Assembly (NCBI GenBank): GCA_022749755.1
Contig: CM040449.1
Coordinates: 9,247,657-9,311,656, forward strand
Direction: 5' to 3'
Origin: Azadirachta indica
Lineage: Eukaryota > Streptophyta > Magnoliopsida > Sapindales > Meliaceae
DNA: 64,000 bases
Shown here: positions 22,645 through 33,656 of the stretch, piece after piece
Position numbering within the stretch: the stretch's first letter is position 1
How the letters are laid out: every line of letters begins with the position of its first letter
The notes under the pieces: model-generated
Databases searched by the model: none
What the model was told of the DNA's origin: nothing
What the model saw: the letters and a program-made list of their open reading frames with translations, nothing else
Position numbers and translations under genes: made by a program

Positions 22645-22960
22645 ATTATATCAAATAAATTTTGATAATATATTTGTTAATCTTTAATAAATAATCTTTT
22701 TTAAAAATACATATATAATAATTTTTATAATAATTAAATTATTTTATTATTATAAAAAATTTATTTGTATATTTGCAAAAAAGTTATTTATTAAGGATTG
22801 AAAAGTATATTATCAAAATTTGTTTGGTGTAGTGGTTATGGCATTGATTTTTTTCACTAAGGTTATAGATTTGAATCTAATCAAAATAATATTATTTTAT
22901 AATTTTAAAAAAAAAATAAATTTTGGGATATTTTTATAAGTTTATTGCTTACACTAGAAG
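22535..22960. repeat. AT-rich foldback hairpin, about 200-bp arms
   Basis: Sequence from about 22540 to 22730 is mirrored in reverse complement from about 22745 to 22960; for example ATCAATACTTTAAAC-type sequence on the left pairs with GGCATTGATTTTTTT on the right. The boundary of the flanking duplication (22644) falls inside the left arm. Probably a MITE; no target duplication identified. Confidence 0.6.
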
Positions 22961-23439
22961 TTTTAATCCCTTTTCACAAACCTTCTATAAGATTGGGATC
23001 TTCACAAATTTTAGGACAGATACGTGAAAATACCCTTAAATAGCAATATATTATCATTATTTTTTGATGTGAAAGTTTCATTATTATGGCAATTATAGAG
23101 CATATTTTTAAGGATAGTAGTAACAAAATACAATAATAATATAGGGAAATAAATATTTTACGTACCGGGTCAAATCTTGGGCTGATAATTTGTTGTGAGA
23201 CTATTAGCTCAATTGTAATTAACGAAAACACATAGATATAGTACTAATTTTACTGTAAGAGTGTAATTGTAATTTTATACTCAAGAAATTATTACTTGCT
23301 ACAATGCACCGGATAGGACAAGAAGGGAGAGGAGAGAAGAATGAGTTTTTGTTGTGTTTCGAATCAAGGGGTATTTATAGCTAACAATGAGGCGTCTCAT
23401 TGATATTGACTAGATAATTGTTTACAATTATTTATAAAA
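22961..23439. repeat. Spacer with a diverged third copy of the duplicated repeat's left part
   Basis: About 23240-23425 matches 4290-4470 (shared AAGAGTG.AATTGTA and GGAGAGAAGAATGA segments) with more divergence than the two main copies show. The repeat is therefore a dispersed family, older than the viral insertion. The rest shows nothing I recognise. Confidence 0.55.
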
Positions 23440-24430
23440 GGGAAAACTACAATTGCCACCTACTTAGATTCTAATTTTTACGTTTATCTCATTAATAGTT
23501 CAAAAAATACTACAACTCTTCTGCCTTTTTTCTGTTAAATTAACAGAAAAATTATAGTTTTATGTTAATACTCTAGACTACTTGTAATGATGTCTGAAGA
23601 GATAGATGATTTGATGTGACAGATAATAATATAATATACTATTATATAATAAAGAAATAAAAGAAATAAAATAAAGAAATAATAATATAGTATTGTTATA
23701 TATAATAAAATAATATTATATAATAAAATTAAAAATAAAAATAGATATAGATAACTATAGATATAAATTAAAAATATAGATTTAGATACATACATACATA
23801 CATACAGATAAAGATATAGATATACAAACATAAATATAAATATAAATAAAATTAACAATATAAATATAAAATAATTATAAATATAGATATAAAATATCGA
23901 TATAAATATATAAATAAAACTAAAATATGAATATAAGAAAACTAAAAATATAAATATAAATATGAATATAGATATAGATATAGGATATAGATATATAAAT
24001 AAGAATATAAATAGATTAAAAATATAGATATAAATATAAATAAAAAAGTAGGTATGGATTAAAAATATAGATATCGATATATAAATAGAAATATTTGTAT
24101 AAATAACTATAAATAGAGATATAAATAAAACTAAAACTAAAAATATAAATAAAATTAAAATTATAAATATAAAATATGAATAAAATTAAAAATATGAAAT
24201 ATAAAATATAAATATAAATATTAATTAATTCTATTTTTTCATTAAAATGAATTGTCAAATAATTTCAAATTTATCTCCTATATAAATTAAATATCCTTTT
24301 GGCTTTTAAAAAGTAAGTTTTTCTCATCAGATGGTAAAAGGGTTTTAATATTTTTTGAACTATGAGGGGGTAATTGTTACTCCTAGAATTTAAGAGGGGG
24401 TAAGTTATCGCTTTTTCTTTAAAAGTTATC
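23440..24430. mobile_element. AT-rich element with about 85-bp terminal inverted repeats
   Basis: The left end (23445 onward, ACTACAATTGCCACC) and the right end (to about 24415, in reverse complement ACTTACCCCCTCTTAAATTC) match imperfectly, including an identical TAGTTCAAAAAAT segment in both arms. Between them lies about 700 bases of near-simple sequence made of ATA, TATA and GATATA units. Frames there read as Ile/Tyr/Leu runs and are not genes. Probably a non-autonomous DNA transposon. Confidence 0.5.
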
Positions 24431-25118
24431 CGTGACCTAATAGTTTGATTAAACACATTTGTGAAATCCACGTGTCATAATAAATCTGAAGTTTGGGGTT
24501 AAAAAAATTATTAAACTAAAATTTTCTGTGGCCTATTAATTTAAAGATAATTACGTAATAATAGAAGGTTGTGATTGATATTTTGTACAATATTACACAA
24601 ATTACAAATTACGAGAGAATTAGAGATGAAACAAATGGATGCGAGAATGATCTTAAAAAATAATTATGGGTCTACATATAGTAAAGTTTACAGGGATTAC
24701 TTAAATATTTAATAGGAGATCTTGGTAATACTATTAGTAATAATAATGTGAGGACACTCAAGAGTTGGTAATTAGGTGAGTACAAATATCAAGGACTACC
24801 TATTATTACTAATAACATCATCAAAGATTCTTGTTAAATATGTAATTAGTCTATAATTTTATTATAAATAGTACATTTATTTTTCTTGGGATTACTTTTG
24901 CGTTCATTATTTTTTCCTTCATATTTGGTGTGTGAAATATCAATCACACTTCCGACTATTTTGTAATTATATTTTAAACTAATAGTTCACAACAAAATCA
25001 CAATTTTTAGTTATACTTAAAAAAATATATATATCTTTTCTTCTTCTTTTAATAGTGTCTTTTGGTATGGAAATGAATTTCACTATAATAATAAAATCAA
25101 ATAAAAATAAAATATTTT
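24431..25118. other. Non-coding spacer with a small hairpin
   Basis: No gene seen. 24705-24750 and 24785-24835 are imperfect reverse complements around ATTAGTAATAATA, which could be a short MITE remnant. Confidence 0.4.
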
Positions 25119-25640
25119 GTGGTGTTAGGTTTGGTAGTATTTTGCGATGTTTGGTTGGGGAAAACTTTAAACAGTGGGATAAAGTCCTACCATAGGTTGA
25201 ATTTGCCTACAATAATGTGCCAAATTGTCCCAATGGTTGATTTCCATTTGAAGTTGTTTGTATTCAACCTTCTTTCTTTTACCAAAACTAGTAGGAATGA
25301 GTATCGTTGCTCATCGTTTGATCAATAAAGTGAAAAAAAGGCTGGAAGAATCGGTTGCAAAATCAAATCTATCGCTAAAAAACACAAAAAGTTAAAAGTC
25401 ATTTGACATAGACGATCTTGTATTGGTTCATTTGAGTAGGAAACGAATTTCAATTGGTGAATCCAGTAAACTGAAACAAAAGAAGATTGACCCTTTTTGC
25501 ATCTTTCAGAAGATTAATGTTAATGCTTATATTGTTGATGTACAGGAAAGCTTCATCATTTCTAAGACTTTTAAAGTTTAAGACTTGTACTAGTATTATG
25601 GTTTGGAGTCAATACCATGACAAATTTGAGGACAAGTTAT
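25119..25640 (+). pseudogene. Ty3/gypsy integrase C-terminal remnant
   Basis: Across shifting frames one reads the familiar gypsy integrase tail: a LPTIMCQIVPM-type degraded match to the EFAYNN...G.SPFE block, a region matching the HRLI/K-rich linker, and a final part similar to the KFGPF/I.DNAYVVDL block ending before an LTR. Many stops and shifts. The same family occurs on the minus strand at 26600-28260 and 52465-56560. Confidence 0.65.
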
Positions 25641-25660
25641 TTTTTTTTAAAAGGCAAGGG

Positions 25661-25990
25661 GATTGATGCAACAATCCAATTGACCGAATAATTTAAGGCC
25701 TAAAATAATATGTGTGATGTTATAACTTATGTAATATGTATGTTAATGGAATTGTTTATATAATAAGCGTGGTAGGCGAGATGCAATCTTACCCCTCTAT
25801 AGTGTCAAAATGAAGTGTAATTTTAACCGTTCCTTAAACAGGAGCCGTACCCCTCTACAACTATAAATATAAAGGTGTATTCCATTTTTAGACATTAAAT
25901 CGTTGAATCTTGAATAAAAATTATGACATTTCTTTAAGAATTTTCATTGAGAATTTATTTATTACTCTTTTATTTGTAAGGGAACAAGTA
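25661..25990 (+). repeat. Gypsy LTR (plus orientation)
   Basis: It begins TTGATGCAACAATCC right after the integrase tail. It contains CTATAAATATAAAGG (TATA-like) near 25860 and an AATAAA-like segment near 25913. It is followed by gag-like sequence, so this one LTR serves as the 3' LTR of the left fragment and the 5' LTR of the right one. Related copies: 26290-26595 (inverted), 52260-52465 and 58210-58445. Confidence 0.6.
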
Positions 25991-26289
25991 ACGAATTTGA
26001 ATCAACATTTTCTAGGCGAAAAAAGTAATAATTCTTAGCAACAGAGGCGAGTTGAAGTCAAAGACGAAGTTAATATTCCAAGAAGATTAAATATGCCTCA
26101 TGATAACTCTAGAAATTCAAGTAATTGATTTGTTCAAAATGAAGATTCAAGTGACGAAGATGAAGTACCAGTAATACCGAGAGAGAACCAAAGACCTCAA
26201 CAAAGCAGTTACTATATGAAGATCAAAATTTGCAATTTGATAGCCTTTTCATGATTAGAGATTTTATTGATTGCTTAGCTAGATTTCGC
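25991..26289 (+). pseudogene. Gypsy gag N-terminal remnant
   Basis: A readable segment (RVEVKDEVNIPRRLN, then NEDSSDEDEVP) matches in reverse complement the start of the gag region of the element at 52465-56560 (about 56390-56560). Broken by stops. It stops at an inverted LTR. Confidence 0.5.
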
Positions 26290-26595
26290 TCTAATATGCA
26301 TTCTCACAAATAGAAGAGTAATAAACAAATTCTCAAAGAGAATTGTTAAGGAGATGGAAGTAATTTTTATTCAAGATTAGTTGATTTGATGCCTACAAAT
26401 AAAATTTATCCCTGTATTTATAGTTGTGGAGGGGTGAGACTTTTCCGTAATGGATGATTGACATTGAATCTAATTTTGACATAGTGGAGGGTAAGATTGC
26501 ATCTCACATACTACACTTTAATAAAGTCAAAATATCTCACCTATTACACTTACCACAATGACATCAACATACATATTACATAAGCTATGACATCA
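26290..26595 (-). repeat. Gypsy LTR (minus orientation)
   Basis: Reverse-complement relative of the LTR at 25661-25990 (shared TTATGTAATATGTATGTT and the segment with a TATTTATAG TATA box). It lies directly left of a minus-strand integrase, i.e. in 3'-LTR position of the fragment 26600-28260. Confidence 0.6.
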
Positions 26596-28260
26596 ACTTC
26601 TTTTTGAATTTTTTCATAGATATTGGTTACTTTATTAATAAAATGATCAGCACTAATACTCATTTTTGATAGTTTTGGTTAAGGAACTAAGTCTGTGTAG
26701 GTAAAAGAGGACGAATATAAATAGCTTCAAATGGAGATTTACTATTGAAAAGATTTGGTATGTTGTAGGTAAATTCAACTTGTGGTAAGGCATTATATTA
26801 TTGTTTAGGGTTTTCTCAAACCAAACACTTTAAAATATTGCCCAATGTGTAATTAATAATCTCGATTTACCCATCATCTATGGATGACACGTGTCACTAA
26901 ACTATAAACTATAAAGTTGTATTAAGTTTCTTTCACAAGGTAAGCCAAAAATGACTCAAAAATTTTTTGTCATCGTGATCAAAAACTATTGTTTTAGGCA
27001 TTCCATATAAACGAACAATCTTGCAAAAAAATCTCAAACCTGATCACTCAATGTATTAGTGACTTTATTTAGTTGACAGATTCATACCTAAGAAAGAAAG
27101 TAAACTTCTGAATATAGGCAATCCTAATTTGCCTTTGAAGAATTGTTGAGATGCTTAAGAGCTTGATAATCAATGTTGAGGATGAATTCCTTTTGTACTA
27201 GGTATGACTCCCAGTATTGTAACGTATGAATAATTGCATACAATTCTTGTTTATAGGTTGACCACCTTTTCATGCTTCTCTAAACTTCTCCCTAGAAAAG
27301 ACTATTAACCTTCATCTCTTTAGATAAAACAACTTCAGCACCTACACCTGAGACATTATAATCAACTTCAAAGATCTTGTCAAAGTTAGGTAGTGCTAGA
27401 ATTAAGGCATTTGTTAGTTTTTCCTTCAAAACTAGAAATCTTTGGTGTGGGTCATTCACGAATAGCTTTTACCTTTCTTTAATCTACTTTAATTCCTCGA
27501 AACTTGCAACGAAGCTGAAGAGGATAAGCTATCAGTGATAAAATTACACTTCTTCAAGTTTGTGTATAACTTGTTCTCTTATAGATTTTCGCGTAGTGTC
27601 ATAAATGGTCTTCAACACTTTGGCTATAGATCAAAATATCATAAAAATGGACAACTACAAATTTCCCAATGAAGGGTTGAAATACCTGATTCATTTATCG
27701 CATGAAGGTACTTGGTGCATTAAACAGACCAAAAGGTATAATTAGCCATTCATATAATGCTTCATGTGTTTTAACGAATGCTTTCCTTCATCATTAAGCA
27801 AATACAAATTTGATGATATCTACTACATAGGTCAATTTTCGAAAATAGTTTTAAACCTTCTAACCTATTAAACATGTCATCTAGTTGAGAAACAAGGAAT
27901 CAAAATCATACTATGATTTTGTTAATAGCTTCACTATCAACACACATTTTCCAGCTTTCATTTTGTTTGGAGTTCGAAGTGCGGGTGCAACAAAAAGGCT
28001 TAAGCTCTCTCTAACCATGCGTTTCTTGAGGAGATGTTTTACTTGGTCTTGTAGAATCTTGTATTCTTTAAGGCTCATGTGATAATGTGGCAAGTTTGGT
28101 AAGTTGGCTTTTAGAATAAGATCAATGTTGTGTTAAATATCACTCAAAGGTGGTAGACACAACAAGAAACTTGTCTGGAACAATATCTTTGAATTCTGAT
28201 AGTGGATATTGAACTTATTTCGATACATCCTGTGAAACAGAATTTTCTTTGGGCAATAAA
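26596..28260 (-). pseudogene. Gypsy pol remnant: integrase, RNase H, reverse transcriptase
   Basis: Read right to left: reverse transcriptase start (HYHMSLKEYKILQDQVKHLL at about 28034-28093, a match to the HYRMSPKEYEEL block), a damaged active site near 27640 (FYDI where YFDD or YVDD is expected), RNase H around 27090-27500, and integrase around 26600-27060. Compared with 52465-56560, roughly 650 bases between RNase H and integrase are missing. Dead. Confidence 0.7.
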
Positions 28261-28435
28261 AGAAGGTTATTTTTTGAAAATTCCTCCTACACATGTAGGA
28301 ATGAAAATGGATGTGAAAACATAATTATCCTAAATGAATAAGATGTATGGTTTCAACCAAATATTACACAAATTTACAACAAATCAAAATAAAATATGAA
28401 TGTTTGCAAAACTTCCAAAATAATTCAAATCCACT
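28261..28435. other. Short spacer before the foldback element
   Basis: AT-rich, no gene or repeat recognised. Confidence 0.4.
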
Positions 28436-29443
28436 AGCTTTATCCAACACAAGTTCCAACTCAAAGGACAAAAATTTAATCACATAATCAAAAATAAATT
28501 CAATAATTTAAATATAAAAACATTTTCAACATTTTCAATCTCAATTTTTCAACAATTAGTCCACAATAAATAGTTGAAATTTGAAAAATTAAATCAAGAA
28601 TAAATATCCTAATTATGGAAATATAAATGCAAAAAGTTAAATTAACATCTATAACACAATATTTATACGAGAAAATTTTTTATCATCACGATCTAGGATA
28701 AAACCCTCCACACGTGATTGAGTCCACATGTAGATAAAATAATCCACTATAAAAATACCTAAGTTTACAATGGATTTAAAATACTTACAAAGCCTCACGC
28801 TAACAAGTACATCTTATCTAAACTTGATGCATCAAGCCTTATGGTCTTTACTTATTTTCCTCAATGTGGATCACACATAAACCTCCTCATTAGATAAAAA
28901 AATATTTAATATTTGATTTAGAAGTAATCGACTAGGATTTTACAATACAAAAAATCATATCCAATCAATTGATGACATATATCAAAGTGAAAAAACTAAC
29001 AATTCTTTCAAATAACAAGTTAGGATGTTTAGATCTAAAAATACAAATTTAAATACACTTTAAAATAATTTTTTCAAAAACTCTCAAAATTAAAATTCAA
29101 AATTTGTGCACAATGAGTTGAGATGCCAGGGCTTAAGAAGAGCTTCAAATATATATTAGGATCACTAAATTTGGAACACTGGATCATCTAAAATCAATGG
29201 TCAAAGTTTCAGCTTCGTGGTGTAATTCTGGTGATTCAAATCAAGTTAAAGTATACAAATCTAATACTCAATAATGTTTGGTCAAAACATCAACAATCAA
29301 AGGTTAAAATATCAGCAGTACAAAGTCATTATTTAAACATCAATAGTCAAAAGTCTAGAGTCAATATGATCCGTTGGATCTTTTGTGTGAATTAACCAAA
29401 TTGATTGCAATCAATATGCCATTTAAGTCGATCTATAGTAAAA

Positions 29444-29448
29444 GGCAC
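29444..29448. repeat. Target-site duplication GGCAC, left
   Basis: GGCAC directly precedes the TG of the left LTR and is repeated directly after the CA of the right LTR (40816-40820). Five bases is the size expected for a Ty3/gypsy integrase. Confidence 0.9.
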
Positions 29449-30838
29449 TGCTATAACTTAAAGGTTGTAACTCTTAAATATAGCTTGTCTCAAGTAATAA
29501 AGTTCGGAAGTCCGAGTGTCGGTTCACAGAGAATACGTTATATTAAGTCCATAAGTCCAAAGGTCTAAATATTATAAGAAATATAATGAATTTGCTTATT
29601 GTCAAATTTAAATTCAATATTATTATATATTAGGGCATTAGGGATCCATTTTAATGATTTGTATAGAACTTATTCTTGATCTTTTTTTTTTTTTTAAAGA
29701 AAAACACAATTAAGAATCAATAGAAGTGATCTTAATTGGATGATGAAAAAAAATATTTAAGCACAAAGAAATCAAAAGACTTATCTTTTAGTTGATGGTG
29801 AAAAACTATAAGTTGCCTTACTCTTGATATGTAAAAAACATCCAAGCATTCAATGTACTATTTGTTAACAATGAATCAAGGTTTCTAACAATTCAAAATC
29901 ATTTGCAAAATATAGTACTCAATCAATAAAAACATTGACAATGAAGGACAAAACAAAGGATCAAAGAACAAAACTATAAAATCATCAAAAGTTCACCCTT
30001 AGCCCTAATTATGAAATTAGAAATACATTATTTAATTGAAGTTCAAATCACAAAAATAAAATAGAAATGGAAACAAACTGATCTTCCTCTCACTTCCACA
30101 TCTTCCTTTATATAGGTAAAACAAAAGACATTCCACATGTGTGAACATAATTTTGTCAATTTCCAATTAATCACGCTCTACCAACTTCCAACATATATTT
30201 GACCATGAAAACCACTGAATTTTGTAAAGCATCCTTCTTCAAAGTTGTAGGTGGATGACTTATCTTTCTAATGGTCCATATCTCATCCTTATTTTTATTT
30301 TAGACTGTGAGTTGTATTGAAAATAGGCAGAGATGTTCAAGTCGCATTTCTCCACCGCCCTTCTAGAATGATAACTCTTTTTGGTAACCGACCAGTTGAA
30401 ATTTGAGAAAGTACAAAACATAAACAATTTAGATCCCTTTCTCATCTTTTTAAATCACCTAATCATATAATTTTTTGTTACATATTTAGGGAGATACGGC
30501 TCAAATACAGAAGCATGTTGGGTTGGTTCAAAGATGCGCTTGAGTTCTATTGAAGCCCAATTTCGTCCCATTAATTGCTCGAACTTGTCCAACCTTTGGC
30601 TTACAAAGTTGAAATGATGAGTTTATGTTTGTCCAGCCCAAGAATCGTATCAATTGATTATTTGGATTGAAAGATACGCTCATTATACGAAACCTGCGCA
30701 AAACCAACTATTTAGTTCAATTCATGTTTTACAATTCAATATGAAGAAATATACTTCATTATTGGGGAATAAAAGGACATTATTAAGTGCAATTCATAAT
30801 ATTTCTCTTGATAAACTTATACTTTTAAACATTCATCA
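29449..30838 (-). repeat. 3' LTR of the Athila element
   Basis: 1,390 bases, TG...CA. Nearly collinear with 39446-40815; the first about 230 bases differ at roughly 15 positions by eye and the rest less, so the insertion is not very recent. On the minus strand it is preceded by the polypurine tract at 30839-30850. Confidence 0.9.
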
Positions 30839-30850
30839 CACCCCCCAACT
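30839..30850 (-). promoter_or_regulatory. Polypurine tract
   Basis: Minus-strand AGTTGGGGGGTG immediately upstream of the 3' LTR. It primes plus-strand DNA synthesis during retrotransposition. Confidence 0.75.
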
Positions 30851-31967
30851 AGCCTATTACTAGTCCCTAGTAATCTAAGCAATACCATTTAAAGTTGATT
30901 TATAAAATTTACATTCAAAGTAAAAATCACTCTTTTCCTTTTTATCTTAAAATAAATAAACTCTCATTTAAAAAATTACTATATATGTGCCAAATACTCA
31001 TCAGTCAAATTATTAATAAACCTTTATTTTGTGCTTTTGTAACTAATACATGTTATGAGACTTAATTATAATCAAACAACATTGGTTCTAAATTTTGTTA
31101 AGGTAAACTTCTTTGTGCAAAGATTATTTCTATCTCCATTTTTTTCCTTTTTTTTTTCTTTGTGCATAACCTAACCCATGTAGCGAGCATTGGGCCAATA
31201 ACTCTCAAACCAGTTGGCTTTAGGGTATTAGGTGTTAAAACACCCCTACGGGCTTAATTACTCGAGTTAAAACTTTACCATTTTACGTGAATATTCACTG
31301 CTAATTAGACAAGAAGCCCGGTTACTAAGTAAAAGTTTTGATTAGAATTTTTACTTATTTATTTATTTATTTTTACTTATTTATTTTTTTTTTTGGAGAT
31401 TTTTTTTTAATTTTTTTAACCCTTAGTTGCTACCTTTAACAAAATTAAAGAGCTCAAATATTGTAAAATTTCAATATGTCATCCACAATCATGTATTAAA
31501 GTGTGTGTGTAAAAGATGGTTTATAAATACTTTACTGATTGAGTATCTGAGCAGAATTTATTATGTGATGATGATGTGAGAGTTTGTATATTTGATCAAT
31601 TCAAAAGAAAGTGAATGATAAATTCTTTGTTATGAAATTCAAAAATCAAAACACATGATAATGCATATCTACTAAGATGTGTCTCAGGAGTAAGATTACT
31701 CCTTACTCTACCATCTTTACAAATTATGAATCTAATTTTTTTTTTTAGTTGTATATATATAAAAAAAATGGTTACTTATATCGACTACACTCCTCATAAC
31801 CAGATTGCAACATTGTCTCCAATGTTTAAATATAAAGAGGTACAGTATAGAGAACATTACCTGAGATAGTAGTTATTGAAATATAAGAAAAACCTGAAAC
31901 AAACTTAAGCAAAAATAACTAAAAAAAATAACAAAATGCAATGAGTAGAAAAAAGAGATAAGAAAAG
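30851..31967 (-). other. 3' non-coding region of the Athila element
   Basis: No ORF. It contains T- and A-rich runs and a less AT-rich block around 31180-31330 that looks like the non-coding 3' region common in Athila relatives. It separates the LOG copy from the polypurine tract by about 1.1 kb. Confidence 0.5.
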
Positions 31968-32617
31968 TTACAAATGAAGCGACAAATTCAGCTTTCGCTT
32001 TTTACTGCTTTCACTTGACCATTCTAATCGTGCCATTGTTGGATCTGGTTCATGGATAAAGTTCTGCAACTGATTGATCAAGTCATTAGCAGTTGGAGCA
32101 GAAATGAGGAGTTTGCGAGCCATTTGTGAAATAAAATTCTGTTCTACAGCATGATCAAGAAAGACAATAACTTGTTAAAGAAACCATTAACATTTAACAA
32201 TTCTATGGGTTTTTGATGAACGGTGAGTTGTGCCCAAGATGTAATTTGAAAAATTTCTTCTAAGGTTCCAAAACCACTTGGTAAGGCAATAAAAGCATCT
32301 GCAGAATCAAACATTTTAACAATTCTTTCATGCATTGTTGAGACCATTAGTTCTTCTCCAACTATTTTGCCAGTTATGTTGCCTGCAGATAAAGCCTTTG
32401 GTATGATACTTATGACTTCACTTCCTCCTATATGTGCGGCAGTTGACACACACCCCATTAACCCAAGGCTACCTCCTCCATACATTAGGTTAAGTTTTCG
32501 CTTAGCTAAAACTCGACTCAGGTTGTCCGTTGCTTTTACAAACTCTTTACCTTTCCCAGAGCTTGACCCACAAAAAACACAAATAGTTTTAAATTGATGA
32601 ATAGAAGCTCCTTCCAT
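31968..32617 (-). pseudogene. LOG: Intronless LONELY GUY-like cytokinin phosphoribohydrolase copy
   Basis: LOG enzymes release active cytokinin bases from riboside 5'-monophosphates in the cytosol and nucleus. From ATG 32617 the frame reads MEGASIHQFKTICVFCGSS, then LMYGGGSLGLMG, IIPKALS, STMHERIVKM and ALPSGFGTLEEI, i.e. the Rossmann-like lysine-decarboxylase-family fold. The signature PGGxGTxxE is changed to PSGFGTLEE (Gly to Ser). The open frame stops at 32144, but one base appears lost in a T run near 32160. In the next frame it continues DHAVEQNFIS, then SAPTANDLINQLQ, to TAA at 31968-31970. Total about 216 codons, the usual LOG size. Typical plant LOG genes have several introns; this copy has none, so it came through RNA. 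Same orientation as its host retrotransposon. Confidence 0.88.
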
Positions 32618-32683
32618 TTTTTGCAGTCTTTTACCCTCGTCAGTGATTTAAATTTTGTATGAAAATAAAGAAGTGAGGTCCTG

Positions 32684-32691
32684 TATTTATA
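32684..32691 (-). promoter_or_regulatory. TATA box in front of the LOG copy
   Basis: TATAAATA on the minus strand lies 67 bases before the ATG, followed by a pyrimidine-rich stretch about 30 bases downstream that would suit a start site. An ATTGG (CCAAT complement) lies about 40 bases further upstream. AT-rich DNA makes chance TATA boxes common, so this is only suggestive. Confidence 0.4.
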
Positions 32692-32879
32692 CAACTTAAA
32701 GAGAATGCATTAATGAAACCAATAGAGGTAAGCCAACTGTTGTCATAAAAGTTAAAATTTAAAAATGTAAAAATGTCAAAGATAACAGCTAATATAGGAG
32801 TCTAAAACATAAAAATTTCAACAATGACAGTTAAAAGTAAATATTTATAGATAGTTATGATTGTGGCTCACATCTTCCT

Positions 32880-33560
32880 TTGATTTTACGTCTAGTAACG
32901 GCTTAAACGCCCTCTATAGGTCGAGGATTGGCTTCCCATCCAATTTTCTTACAAATTGGCAAATAGGGTCTTTTAAAGTCAGATTCTCAAGACTATAACG
33001 ATCACGTTCTTTTTGAAATAATATATACAAATTGAGAATTTCACGTTGCACATATTCACTAGGATGCGTCTTAAGAGTCAGTAAGATATGATCTAAAAAC
33101 TCCTTACTCAGTCCATCCTTGATAAATTTAATTTTATCTTCTCTATTAGTAGACACTATCCCTAGAGAACGACATGCTTATTATAAGTTGAACGTGCACA
33201 ATTGTGACACACTTGTAACCTTTTCGCTCTTTGTTTCTTTGCAAAAGAGCTCTTACCTAAATCAGACATGCGTGAAACAAATGAATCAGAAAACTCACTT
33301 GTTAAACGTACCTTTGCTTCAATTATCCATCACACATCTTCAGGAATACCTTTTTGCATAAGCATTCTTAATCTTGCACACCTAACTTGGTGCATTTTTC
33401 GTAGAACATCTTTAGGAAAAGAAGGAAAATATGTTTGCAATCTAAAAAGAATGACATCCATAATGAAAGAAAAGAACAGAAAAAGAAGTGAGAGAAAAAA
33501 AATGGTATCAGTAATTTTGGATAATTGAAAGAACCGACTTGAAGAGTCACGGAGTACCGT
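32880..33560 (-). pseudogene. Unidentified decayed coding stretch between integrase and LOG
   Basis: Readable protein-like sequence continues for about 200 codons over at least two frames. The first part (33200-33470) holds MHQVRCARLRMLMQKG, one stop, then RLTSEFSDSFVSRMSDLGKS and KRLQVCHNCARS. The second (32914-33156) holds KFIKDGLSKEFLDHILLTLK, LYILFQKERDRYSLENL and QFVRKLDGKPILDL, then a stop. Composition (Lys, Glu, Leu, Arg, a CxxC pair) is unlike the surrounding AT-driven frames. I do not recognise the family. It could be a second captured host sequence or the remnant of an Athila env-like ORF. Same strand as the element. Confidence 0.5.
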
Positions 33561-33656
33561 TATCCGCCACTTGACCGGGAAAGTAACTAAAAACAAACAA
33601 TGAAATCAATAAAATTAATAACACAAGAAAACAAGCAATGTATATACAAAAAAAAA

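Noticed and set aside
22825..22885. tRNA-like A-box and B-box motifs suggesting a SINE (TGGTGTAGTGG ... TTTGAATCT)
   Set aside because: The boxes are approximate, lie within the arm of a foldback hairpin, and no poly(A) or T-run end or target duplication was found.
23565..24258. Two long Ile/Tyr/Phe/Leu-rich minus-strand frames
   Set aside because: They are translations of ATA/TATA near-simple repeats, not genes.
32367..32597. Plus-strand open frame opposite the LOG copy
   Set aside because: It is the antisense shadow of the LOG coding sequence.
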